From NCBI GenBank assembly GCA_902388495.1, contig CABMPP010000005.1, positions 124,001 to 188,000 of the forward strand: a stretch of 64,000 nucleotides of DNA, given 5' to 3'. The notes beneath the pieces were generated by a model. That model saw only the letters and a program-made list of their open reading frames with translations, did not search any database and was not told where the DNA came from. Position numbers and translations under genes: made by a program. The stretch is from an uncultured Bacteroides sp. (GTDB taxonomy: Bacteria > Bacteroidota > Bacteroidia > Bacteroidales > Bacteroidaceae). The first letter of the stretch is position 1. Every line of letters starts with the position of its first letter. Below are positions 55,150 to 63,589 of the stretch, in pieces.

Positions 55150-56610
55150 ATGAAGCGAATACTGTTCACCTTATTATATGTAGCACTTCTGCTGCCTCTT
55201 GCCGCACAGCAACCCAAGTATGAAGTACGCGCTGCCTGGATAACCGCCGTCTACGGTCTGGACTGGCCCCGCACCCGCGCCACTTCGCCCGAAGGTATCC
55301 GCAAACAGCAAGCCGAACTGATTGAAATACTGGACAGACTGAAAGCTGCCAACTTCAATACGGTACTGTTCCAAACCCGCACCCGCGGAGATGTTCTCTA
55401 CAAATCGTCCATCGAACCCTACAACTCGATATTAACCGGAAAAGCAGGCGGCGATCCGGGTTACGACCCGCTGGCCTTTGCCGTACAGGAATGCCATAAG
55501 CGCGGCATGGAATGCCACGCCTGGATGGTTACCATCCCGCTGGGCAATCGCAAGCATGTCGCCTCCCTCGGCAAGGAGTCGGTGACCAAGCGCAAACCGG
55601 CTATCTGCGTGCCCTACAAGCGCGAATACTTCCTGAACCCCGGACATCCGCAAACCAAGGAGTACCTGATGGGCCTTGTCCGCGAAGTGGTGGAACGCTA
55701 CGACGTGGACGGCGTGCACTTCGACTATCTGCGCTACCCCGAGAATGCCTTGCGCTTTCCCGACAGCTACGACTACCGCAAATACAGCAAAGGCCGCAGC
55801 CTTGCCCAGTGGCGGAGGGATAATCTGACAGAAATCGTGCGGTATATCTACAAAGGAGTGAAAGCATTAAAACCCTGGGTCAAGGTAAGTACCTGTCCCG
55901 TAGGCAAGTATCGCGATACCTCCCGTTACCCCTCCCGCGGCTGGAACGCTTTCCATACCGTCTATCAAGACGTGCAAGGCTGGCTGGGAGAAGGCATTCA
56001 AGACCAGATTTACCCGATGCAGTATTTCCGCGGCAACCACTTCTACCCCTTCGCCCTCGACTGGCAGGAACAAAGCAACGGACGTCAAGTCATCCCCGGA
56101 TTGGGCATTTACTTCCTCGACTCCAGCGAAGGCAACTGGACGCTGGACGAAGTAGAGCGGCAAATGTACTTTATCCGTGCCCACGGTCTGGCAGGCGAAG
56201 CGCACTATCGCGTAAAGTATCTGATGGATAACACCCAAGGGCTATGCGACATGCTGGAAGAAAGCTTCTATACCGCCCCTGCCCTGCAGCCCGCCATGCC
56301 GTGGATAGACAATGTAGCTCCCACCGCCCCCACCACCCTCAGCGTTGAAAAGCAGTCCGACGGCTATACCCTTCTGCGTTGGAATCCTTCAACAGACAAT
56401 GACAAGCGAAATGCCCCGACTTACGTAATCTATGGCTCTGACACCTATCCCGTAGACACTTCCAACCCGGAAAATATCCTGGCTCAACGCGTACAGGGCA
56501 CAGAATATATCTACGCCCCCATTCGTCCGTGGACCGCCCGGAAATACTTCGCCATTACCGCCGTAGACCGATGCGGCAACGAAAGCAAAGCCGCCTTTAG
56601 TGCTGAATAA
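55150..56610 (+). CDS. GHL10-type secreted glycosidase-like protein, second copy
   Basis: A 486-residue exported protein (signal LLLPLAAQQ). The GHL10 barrel covers about 20-320: KYEVRAAWITAVYGLDWPRT, FNTVLFQTRTRGDVLY, GMECHAWMVTIPLG, VDGVHFDYLRYPENALRF and WVKVSTCPVGKYRD. The C-terminal fibronectin-like domain (SDGYTLLRWNPSTDND) and the ending FAITAVDRCGNESK match the paralogue at 46435. Sequence divergence between the two suggests different substrates. It is divergent from cstA and monocistronic. Confidence 0.88.
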   Translation: MKRILFTLLYVALLLPLAAQQPKYEVRAAWITAVYGLDWPRTRATSPEGIRKQQAELIEILDRLKAANFNTVLFQTRTRGDVLYKSSIEPYNSILTGKAGGDPGYDPLAFAVQECHKRGMECHAWMVTIPLGNRKHVASLGKESVTKRKPAICVPYKREYFLNPGHPQTKEYLMGLVREVVERYDVDGVHFDYLRYPENALRFPDSYDYRKYSKGRSLAQWRRDNLTEIVRYIYKGVKALKPWVKVSTCPVGKYRDTSRYPSRGWNAFHTVYQDVQGWLGEGIQDQIYPMQYFRGNHFYPFALDWQEQSNGRQVIPGLGIYFLDSSEGNWTLDEVERQMYFIRAHGLAGEAHYRVKYLMDNTQGLCDMLEESFYTAPALQPAMPWIDNVAPTAPTTLSVEKQSDGYTLLRWNPSTDNDKRNAPTYVIYGSDTYPVDTSNPENILAQRVQGTEYIYAPIRPWTARKYFAITAVDRCGNESKAAFSAE

Positions 56611-56670
56611 TATTTGCTGACGGCCGAAACATAGGAGCATAACAAATAGAACACTATTCCCCTTCATGCA

Positions 56671-56736
56671 CAAGATGGCATCTTGTGTTGCTCAAGATGG
56701 CATCTTATGCTGCTCAAGATGGCATCTTGTGCATGG
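56671..56736. repeat. 22-base tandem array of palindromic CAAGATGGCATCTTG units
   Basis: Three units start at 56671, 56693 and 56715, exactly 22 bases apart: a 15-base odd-centred palindrome CAAGATGGCATCTTG (last base A in unit 2) plus a 7-base spacer (TGTTGCT, TGCTGCT, TGCATGG). The stop of the minus-strand gene is at 56692-56694, so units 2 and 3 encode its last residues. Confidence 0.85.
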
Positions 56737-57906
56737 AAGGAGTAAGGCATATACCCGGTAAGCGCTATTCTTCGTCACCGGAACCAAGGGTATGTAACCC
56801 GATACAAGCCTGCCTCCCTCCACAACAAGCGTATTCATGGAATCTTGCGCATGCTTTGCCTGTAGTTCTTCATTGGAGGAGTAGTACTCGACGAAGAAAT
56901 GCCCCGTGCTTCCGGCAGCCACAAAGCGGTCGTAAAACAGTCGGGCAACCACACCCATATTCATTCTCAGATTAATCTCCACGCAAGGGTGAACGGCATA
57001 TCCTGCATCTCCGGCACACTTGCATATCATCATATCGACACCCAGATAGCCGGTATACAAAGTGCCGTACAGTGCCGTCAACCGGCTTTGCAGATGTTCC
57101 CGTATTTGCGTCAGGGCAGACAGAGGCACGTACTCCGCCAGCTGCTGTTCTATCGCATTGTCAGGCAACAGCACATTACCCAGATAAGCACCCTTCCCAT
57201 TAGTAGTAAACAAGGAATAACCGGCAAAGCGCACCGTGCCCTGCCCATCGGAATAAAATTCCATGGCAAAATCTTCCACCTTATTATATATAGCAGAACC
57301 AATCAGGCAGCCCTGTTCCTTCAAAACATGCCCGCACCAATTGGCGGCCGACTTTGGGAAATGACCGTAACACCATAACAATCCCTTTCCGCTGCCCGAC
57401 CAGGGAGCCTTGAAAACATAATTGCCGTGCTGCTCCACCCGCTCCCGGCATGCATCCAAGTCCTGCAGGCAATCGCACTTGCCGCAACATGCCTCCATCC
57501 CTTGAAACGTATCCAGCACTTCCAGCGCCCGCTTGCGCGAGGAAAGTTCGCGATAGGTTTGTAAGGATGAAGCTGACGGCAGAGCGTGTTCCGCAATTCC
57601 ACTCTTCAGCATCCGCTTGCGGAAAGAAGGGTTCCACCCCCAGGGAATCACCTGCGCTTCGGCATAATCGGGTAACTCCGGTTCTGTGATCTGCTGTACC
57701 TGCAAAGAGAAAACTTGCTGCATGCGTTTCAAAAAATCAGCATTATAAGCCGAAGCTGCCAATACCGCACTTCCGGGACGGGCATACCAAACCGGAAGCA
57801 AAGCCAGATCCTGCGCCATGCCGCGGGCAGCAGCCGGAGCCATGTAATTCTCCTCATTATCAGCGAGTGCCAGGTCGGCATCGGGATTGAAAACGTAAAG
57901 TTCCAT
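56692..57906 (-). CDS. ATP-grasp-like protein of unknown function
   Basis: A 404-residue soluble protein without signal. It starts MELYVFNPDADLALADNEENYM, a recurring N-terminus in Bacteroides hypothetical proteins. NYVFKAPWSGSGKGLLW (162-178) looks like the nucleotide-binding Lys and glycine-rich loop of ATP-grasp enzymes. CVEINLRMNMGVVA near the C-terminus fits their metal-binding Glu-x-Asn strand. A Cys-rich segment (CCGKCDCLQDLDAC, 140-153) is unusual. This suggests a carboxylate-amine/thiol ligase, but no substrate can be named. The last about 12 residues (TRCHLEQHKMPS) are encoded by the 22-base array, so the C-terminus may have been altered by it. No partner gene is adjacent in the same operon. 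Confidence 0.6.
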   Translation of the reverse strand: MELYVFNPDADLALADNEENYMAPAAARGMAQDLALLPVWYARPGSAVLAASAYNADFLKRMQQVFSLQVQQITEPELPDYAEAQVIPWGWNPSFRKRMLKSGIAEHALPSASSLQTYRELSSRKRALEVLDTFQGMEACCGKCDCLQDLDACRERVEQHGNYVFKAPWSGSGKGLLWCYGHFPKSAANWCGHVLKEQGCLIGSAIYNKVEDFAMEFYSDGQGTVRFAGYSLFTTNGKGAYLGNVLLPDNAIEQQLAEYVPLSALTQIREHLQSRLTALYGTLYTGYLGVDMMICKCAGDAGYAVHPCVEINLRMNMGVVARLFYDRFVAAGSTGHFFVEYYSSNEELQAKHAQDSMNTLVVEGGRLVSGYIPLVPVTKNSAYRVYALLLPCTRCHLEQHKMPS

Positions 57907-58012
57907 CTGATTAACAATTCCTAATTATTTGTGACTGCAAACTTACAGAGAAAAAGAACAACCTACAAATATATAAAACTTAACTATTATAGCGATAATT
58001 TGCTATCTCTAC

Positions 58013-58043
58013 TTTGCAAATCAATAAAAAAGCAGTATATTTG
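58013..58043 (+). promoter_or_regulatory. Consensus promoter of the AAA ATPase gene
   Basis: TTTG (58013-58016), 19 bases, TATATTTG (58036-58043), leader about 18 bases. Confidence 0.75.
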
Positions 58044-58068
58044 CCCCCCGATAAACCGAATTTAAAGC

Positions 58069-59247
58069 ATGGAAGCATTTTACCGTACACACGCTTATCT
58101 CGTAGAGCACACCAATGCTCCCGTACGTCGCGACCTCATGGACGAGATTAACTGGAACGACCGTCTGATCGGTATCAAAGGTACAAGAGGTGTAGGCAAG
58201 ACCACATTCCTGCTGCAATATGCGAAAGAGAAATTTGGTACAGACCGCTCCTGCCTCTTCATCAACATGAACAACTTCTACTTCTCCGGACATGGAATCG
58301 TAGAGTTCGCTGCCGAGTTCCAACGCCGTGGCGGCAAAGTATTGTTGATAGACCAGGTATTCAAGCACCCCGACTGGAGCAAGGAACTGCGCATGTGCTA
58401 CGACCGTTTTCCAAACCTGAAAATCGTATTCACCGGCTCGTCCGTGATGCGCTTGAAAGAAGAAAATCTGGAACTGCGCGATATCGTCAAGAGTTACAAT
58501 CTCCGCGGCTTCTCATTCCGCGAATATCTGAATCTGCAAACGGACATGAAGTTCCGTGCCTATTCCCTGGAAGAGATCCTGAGCAACCATGAACAGATAG
58601 CCAAAGGCATCCTCTCCAAAGTACGCCCGCTGGACTATCTTCAGGACTACATGCACCACGGATTCTATCCTTTCTTCCTCGAAAAGCGCAACTTTTCGGA
58701 GAATCTGCTCAAGACAATGAACATGATGGTGGAGGTAGATATTTTATTAATCAAACAAATTGAACTAAAATACCTCTCGAAGATAAAAAAATTATTATAT
58801 TTGCTGGCCGTGGACGGACCGAAAGCTCCAAACGTCAGCCAACTGGCTAACGACATACAGACTTCCCGCGCCACCGTTATGAATTACATCAAGTATCTGG
58901 CCGATGCGCGCCTTATTAATATGGTGTACCCCAAGGGAGAAGAATTCCCCAAGAAGCCGTCGAAGATAATGATGCATAATTCAAATCTGATGTACTCCAT
59001 CTATCCCGTGAAGGTAGAAGAGCAAGATGTGCTGGACACTTTCTTTGTGAACGCCATGTGGAAAGACCACAAAGTGAACAAGGGAGACAAGAACATCTCG
59101 TTTATGGTAGACGAAGTGATGCCTTTCAAGATATGTCCGGAAGGCATGAAGATAAAGAATAATCCGGGGGTGACCTACGCATTGCATAAGGCCGAGATAG
59201 GCCGGGGCAATCAGATTCCCTTATGGTTGTTTGGCTTTTTGTATTGA
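58069..59247 (+). CDS. AAA_14/DUF4143-type ATP-binding protein
   Basis: A 392-residue cytoplasmic protein. Walker A is GIKGTRGVGKTTFLLQ (Lys44). The Walker B strand reads KVLLIDQVFKHPDWSKELR, with Gln96 where these ATPases normally have a catalytic Glu. Sensor-like KIVFTGSSVMRLKEEN and the LRGFSFREYLNL motif follow. A winged-helix-like segment (VSQLANDIQTSRATVMNYIKYL) precedes the C-terminal DUF4143-like region. The family is common in Bacteroides and without a settled function. It is 38 bases upstream of the pyruvate:ferredoxin oxidoreductase gene in the same direction, so it may be co-transcribed with it. Confidence 0.88.
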   Translation: MEAFYRTHAYLVEHTNAPVRRDLMDEINWNDRLIGIKGTRGVGKTTFLLQYAKEKFGTDRSCLFINMNNFYFSGHGIVEFAAEFQRRGGKVLLIDQVFKHPDWSKELRMCYDRFPNLKIVFTGSSVMRLKEENLELRDIVKSYNLRGFSFREYLNLQTDMKFRAYSLEEILSNHEQIAKGILSKVRPLDYLQDYMHHGFYPFFLEKRNFSENLLKTMNMMVEVDILLIKQIELKYLSKIKKLLYLLAVDGPKAPNVSQLANDIQTSRATVMNYIKYLADARLINMVYPKGEEFPKKPSKIMMHNSNLMYSIYPVKVEEQDVLDTFFVNAMWKDHKVNKGDKNISFMVDEVMPFKICPEGMKIKNNPGVTYALHKAEIGRGNQIPLWLFGFLY

Positions 59248-59285
59248 CAAGAGATAATTTTCAACTTAATAAATTCAATTTAGTT

Positions 59286-62200
59286 ATGACTAAACAGAAG
59301 AAATTCATTACTTGTGATGGTAACCAGGCCGCTGCACATATCTCGTATATGTTCTCTGAAGTAGCTGCCATCTATCCTATCACTCCCTCTTCTACGATGG
59401 CTGAATACGTAGACGAATGGGCTGCCGCAGGTCGCAAGAACATCTTCGGCGAAACAGTATTGGTACAGGAAATGCAGTCGGAAGGCGGCGCTGCCGGAGC
59501 CGTTCACGGTTCTTTGCAGGCTGGTGCACTGACTACCACCTACACTGCTTCCCAAGGTTTGTTGCTGATGATTCCGAACATGTACAAGATTGCCGGTGAA
59601 TTCCTGCCTTGTGTGTTCCATGTATCGGCCCGTACGCTCGCAAGCCACGCACTGTGTATCTTCGGTGACCACCAGGACGTAATGGCTACCCGCCAAACAG
59701 GTTTTGCCATGCTGGCCGAAGGTTCCGTACAAGAAGTGATGGACTTGGCAAGTGTTGCTCACCTGGCTACTATCAAGAGCCGCGTTCCGTTCGTTAACTT
59801 CTTCGACGGCTTCCGTACTTCTCACGAAATCCAGAAGATCGAGATGTTGGAGAACGAAGACCTCGCTCCGCTCATCGACCAGGAAGCTCTGGCCGAATTC
59901 CGTGCCCGCGCATTGAATCCGAAAAAACCGGTAGCCCGTGGTATGGCTGAAAACCCCGACCACTTCTTCCAACACCGCGAATCATGCAACAACTACTATG
60001 AAGCAGTTCCTGCTATCGTAGAAGAATATATGAACGAACTGTCCAAGATTACAGGCCGTAAATACGGTTTGTTCGATTACTACGGTGCCGAAGATGCAGA
60101 ACGCGTGATTATCGCAATGGGTTCTGTAACGGAAGCTGCCCGCGAAGCTATCGACTACCTCGTAGCCAACGGTGAAAAAGTAGGTATGGTTGCCGTACAC
60201 TTGTACCGTCCGTTCTCTGCCAAGCACTTCCTCGCTGCTGTGCCTAAGACTGCTAAGACCATCGCAGTTCTTGACCGCACGAAGGAACCGGGTGCTAACG
60301 GTGAACCTCTTTACCTGGACGTTAAAGACTGCTTCTATGGTGCAGCCGATGCTCCGGTTATCGTGGGCGGCCGTTACGGTTTGGGTTCTAAGGACACCAC
60401 TCCTGCTCAAATCATCGCCGTATTCAAGAACCTGGCTATGCCGATGCCGAAGAACCACTTCACAATCGGTATCGTAGACGACGTTACCTTCACTTCTCTT
60501 CCCCAGGAAGAAGAAATCGCATTGGGCGGCGAAGGCATGTTCGAAGCTAAGTTCTACGGTTTGGGTGCTGACGGTACGGTAGGTGCCAACAAGAACTCTG
60601 TAAAGATTATCGGTGACAATACCGACAAACACTGTCAGGCTTACTTCTCTTACGACTCCAAGAAGTCAGGTGGTTTCACTTGTTCTCACTTGCGTTTCGG
60701 TGATACTCCGATTCGTTCTACATACTTGGTAAATACGCCGAACTTCGTGGCTTGCCACGTTCAGGCTTACCTGCAGATGTACGACGTAACCCGCGGTCTG
60801 CGTAAGAATGGTTCATTCTTGCTGAACACCATCTGGGAAGGCGAAGAACTGGCTAAGAATCTGCCTAACAAGGTAAAGAAATACTTTGCACAGAACAATA
60901 TCTCCGTTTACTATATCAATGCAACTCAGATTGCACAGGAAATCGGTTTGGGCAACCGTACCAACACCATCCTGCAATCTGCATTCTTCCGCATCACGGG
61001 TGTAATTCCTGTTGACCTGGCTGTAGAACAGATGAAGAAATTCATCGTTAAGTCTTACGGCAAGAAGGGTGAAGATATCGTAAACAAGAACTACGCAGCC
61101 GTTGACCGTGGTGGTGAATACAAGCAGCTGACCGTTGATCCGTCATGGGCTAACCTGGCTGACGATGCAAAGGTTGAAAACAACGACCCGGCATTCATCA
61201 ACGAAGTAGTTCGTCCTATCAATGCACAAGACGGTGACCTGTTGCCGGTATCTGCATTCAAGGGCATTGAAGACGGTACTTGGGAACAAGGTACTTCTCA
61301 ATACGAAAAACGTGGTGTAGCAGCTTTCGTTCCCGAATGGAATCCTGAAAACTGTATCCAGTGTAACAAGTGTGCTTACGTTTGTCCTCACGCTTCTATC
61401 CGTCCGTTCGTACTCGATGCTGAAGAGCAGAAGGGTGCTGACTTCGCTCAACTGAAAGCAGTGGGTAAGGCATTCGACGGTATGACATTCCGCATTCAGG
61501 TAGACGTTCTCGACTGTCTGGGTTGTGGTAACTGTGCCGACATCTGTCCGGGTAACCCGAAGAAGGGTGGCAAGGCTTTGACTATGAAGCATCTTGAAAG
61601 CCAGCTTTCCGAAGCTGCCAACTGGACTTACTGCGTAGAGAACGTGAAGAGCAAACAACACCTGGTTGACATCAAGGCCAACGTGAAGAACTCTCAGTTC
61701 GCAACTCCGTTGTTCGAATTCTCCGGCGCTTGCTCCGGTTGTGGTGAAACTCCGTATGTGAAGTTGATCACTCAGCTGTTCGGTGACCGTGAAATGGTAG
61801 CCAACGCTACAGGATGTTCTTCTATCTACTCCGGTTCAGTACCTTCCACTCCTTATACCAAGAATGAACAAGGTCACGGTCCTGCTTGGGCTAACTCACT
61901 GTTCGAGGACTTCTGTGAATTCGGTTTGGGTATGGAACTTGCCAACGAAAAGATGCGTGCACGTATCGTGAAGTTGTTCAACGAAATCCTGTCTAAGGAC
62001 AATGCTCCTGCCGAAGCTAAGGAAGTATTGAAAGCATGGATTGAAAACATGTACGATGCAGACAAGACGAAGGAACTCGCTCCGCAAATCGAAGCTATCA
62101 TCGAACAAGGTGTAGCAGCAGGTTGCCCGATTAGCAAGGAACTGAAAGGCTTGACTCAATATCTGGTTAAACGCAGCCAGTGGATCATCGGTGGTGACGG

Positions 62201-62846
62201 TGCTTCTTACGACATCGGTTACGGTGGTCTGGACCACGTGATTGCCAGCGGTAAGGACGTTAACATCCTGGTACTCGATACTGAGGTTTACTCCAACACA
62301 GGCGGTCAGTCTTCCAAGGCTACTCCGGTAGGTGCAATCGCTAAGTTTGCTGCAGCCGGTAAGCGTGTACGCAAGAAAGACCTCGGTCTGATGGCTACTA
62401 CTTACGGTTATGTATATGTTGCTCAAATCGCTATGGGTGCCGACCAGGCTCAGACTCTGAAGGCTATCCGCGAAGCAGAAGCATATCCCGGTCCGTCACT
62501 CATCATCGCTTACGCTCCGTGTATCAACCACGGTTTGAAGCAAGGTATGGGTAAGAGCCAGGCTGAAGAAGAAAAAGCCGTGAAGTGCGGTTACTGGCAC
62601 TTGTGGCGTTACAACCCGGCTTTGGAAGCTGAAGGCAAGAATCCGTTCCAGCTCGATAGCAAAGAACCGGATTGGAGTGGTTTCCAAGACTTCCTGAAGG
62701 GTGAAGTTCGTTACGCATCCGTAATGAAACAATATCCGCAAGAAGCTGACGAACTGTTCAAAGCAGCCGAAGAGAATGCTAAATGGCGTTACAACAGCTA
62801 CAAGCGTCTGTCCAAAGAAAACTGGGGCGCTGAAGTTGCTGAATAA
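59286..62846 (+). CDS. nifJ: Pyruvate:ferredoxin (flavodoxin) oxidoreductase, single-chain
   Basis: The start is taken at 59286 (MTKQKKFITCDGNQAAAHIS); 21 upstream codons overlap the previous gene. The protein has 1186 residues, the full single-chain size. Domains in order: I (YPITPSSTMAEYVDEWA), II and III, domain V with two [4Fe-4S] ferredoxin motifs (CIQCNKCAYVCPHA and CLGCGNCADICPGNP), then the thiamine-diphosphate domain VI (SGACSGCGETPYVKL, ATGCSSIYSG, GGDGASYDIGYGGLDHV). It converts pyruvate and CoA to acetyl-CoA, CO2 and reduced ferredoxin in central anaerobic metabolism. Third-position choice is strongly biased, as expected for a highly expressed gene. Confidence 0.97.
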   Translation: MTKQKKFITCDGNQAAAHISYMFSEVAAIYPITPSSTMAEYVDEWAAAGRKNIFGETVLVQEMQSEGGAAGAVHGSLQAGALTTTYTASQGLLLMIPNMYKIAGEFLPCVFHVSARTLASHALCIFGDHQDVMATRQTGFAMLAEGSVQEVMDLASVAHLATIKSRVPFVNFFDGFRTSHEIQKIEMLENEDLAPLIDQEALAEFRARALNPKKPVARGMAENPDHFFQHRESCNNYYEAVPAIVEEYMNELSKITGRKYGLFDYYGAEDAERVIIAMGSVTEAAREAIDYLVANGEKVGMVAVHLYRPFSAKHFLAAVPKTAKTIAVLDRTKEPGANGEPLYLDVKDCFYGAADAPVIVGGRYGLGSKDTTPAQIIAVFKNLAMPMPKNHFTIGIVDDVTFTSLPQEEEIALGGEGMFEAKFYGLGADGTVGANKNSVKIIGDNTDKHCQAYFSYDSKKSGGFTCSHLRFGDTPIRSTYLVNTPNFVACHVQAYLQMYDVTRGLRKNGSFLLNTIWEGEELAKNLPNKVKKYFAQNNISVYYINATQIAQEIGLGNRTNTILQSAFFRITGVIPVDLAVEQMKKFIVKSYGKKGEDIVNKNYAAVDRGGEYKQLTVDPSWANLADDAKVENNDPAFINEVVRPINAQDGDLLPVSAFKGIEDGTWEQGTSQYEKRGVAAFVPEWNPENCIQCNKCAYVCPHASIRPFVLDAEEQKGADFAQLKAVGKAFDGMTFRIQVDVLDCLGCGNCADICPGNPKKGGKALTMKHLESQLSEAANWTYCVENVKSKQHLVDIKANVKNSQFATPLFEFSGACSGCGETPYVKLITQLFGDREMVANATGCSSIYSGSVPSTPYTKNEQGHGPAWANSLFEDFCEFGLGMELANEKMRARIVKLFNEILSKDNAPAEAKEVLKAWIENMYDADKTKELAPQIEAIIEQGVAAGCPISKELKGLTQYLVKRSQWIIGGDGASYDIGYGGLDHVIASGKDVNILVLDTEVYSNTGGQSSKATPVGAIAKFAAAGKRVRKKDLGLMATTYGYVYVAQIAMGADQAQTLKAIREAEAYPGPSLIIAYAPCINHGLKQGMGKSQAEEEKAVKCGYWHLWRYNPALEAEGKNPFQLDSKEPDWSGFQDFLKGEVRYASVMKQYPQEADELFKAAEENAKWRYNSYKRLSKENWGAEVAE

Positions 62847-62872
62847 TTCCAGGAATTAAAATAAAGTAATAG

Positions 62873-62909
62873 AGGCTGCTCCGTGAACCGGATGCAGCCT
62901 TTATTTGTT
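62873..62909 (+). terminator. Intrinsic terminator after the pyruvate:ferredoxin oxidoreductase gene
   Basis: AGGCTGCTCCG (62873-62883) pairs with CGGATGCAGCCT (62889-62900) with a one-base bulge, followed by TTATTTGTT. Confidence 0.75.
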
Positions 62910-62933
62910 AATAACCATAAAAAATGTAATATT

Positions 62934-63122
62934 ATGATTGGACTTATTGTTTGGATTATCGGTGTAGTACTGGCCGTAAAAGCTGTACTCGAGATTATGA
63001 AGTGGAATGTGGACGGAGTAAAAAAATTGCTCGTAGCCATTCTTGTATTGATCACCAGTTGGTTAGGCTTAGCCGTTTACTACTTCTGGGGAAGAGAGAA
63101 CTTACCGCAAATATTGAAGTAA
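62934..63122 (+). CDS. Small two-helix membrane protein
   Basis: The start is at 62934 (MIGLIVWIIGVVLAVKAV); upstream codons run into the terminator. The 62-residue protein has two hydrophobic segments (IGLIVWIIGVVLAVKAVL and LLVAILVLITSWLGLAVYYF) separated by KWNVDGVKK, ending WGRENLPQILK. The WLGLAVYYFWGRENL end recalls the PLDc_N-type small membrane domain, but this is weak. Function unknown. Confidence 0.65.
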   Translation: MIGLIVWIIGVVLAVKAVLEIMKWNVDGVKKLLVAILVLITSWLGLAVYYFWGRENLPQILK

Positions 63123-63226
63123 GTTTTAAGCTTTCCGTGCAAGAGATGAAACAAGAAATAACATAAGTCATTGTTTCATTCTCAATAAAAGTATTTATCT
63201 TCGTCCCCGACTTAACGAGCAAACGG

Positions 63227-63553
63227 ATGAAGATAAAGGCTAAAAGCAGAATTGTCATCGCATGGGTGTTACTCATAACACTCATGCCACTTTTCGTGGT
63301 GAAGGCTGTCCATTTCCACGATAGTAAGACGTCTGCCTGCCAGTCTACCAAAGGGCATACTCACAGCCCCGGCGACCAATGTCTCATCTGCCAGTTTACG
63401 CTCTCTCCTTTCACCCAGGCCGAATCGCTTCAAATTCACGTATTTGTTTCTGTCTTTGATCTCGAACCGGCCCACTATACGGATAAGGACTGCATTACTA
63501 TGCTCTATCCTTATCATCTGCGTGCCCCTCCCACCCAATCTTTCATATTATAA
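63227..63553 (+). CDS. Small His/Cys-rich exported protein before a TonB receptor
   Basis: A 108-residue protein with an N-terminal hydrophobic signal or anchor (IVIAWVLLITLMPLFVVKA). A segment dense in His and Cys follows (VHFHDSKTSACQSTKGHTHS, then GDQCLICQFTLSPFTQAE). The paired cysteines and histidines suggest metal or haem binding in the periplasm. It lies 36 bases before a TonB-dependent receptor gene, the same strand, so the two are probably one operon. I do not recognise a named family with certainty. A TATCTTCG box lies about 30 bases upstream. Confidence 0.65.
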   Translation: MKIKAKSRIVIAWVLLITLMPLFVVKAVHFHDSKTSACQSTKGHTHSPGDQCLICQFTLSPFTQAESLQIHVFVSVFDLEPAHYTDKDCITMLYPYHLRAPPTQSFIL

Positions 63554-63589
63554 CTCTCTCTATCAACTAATTTAGAATGATTGGAATTT

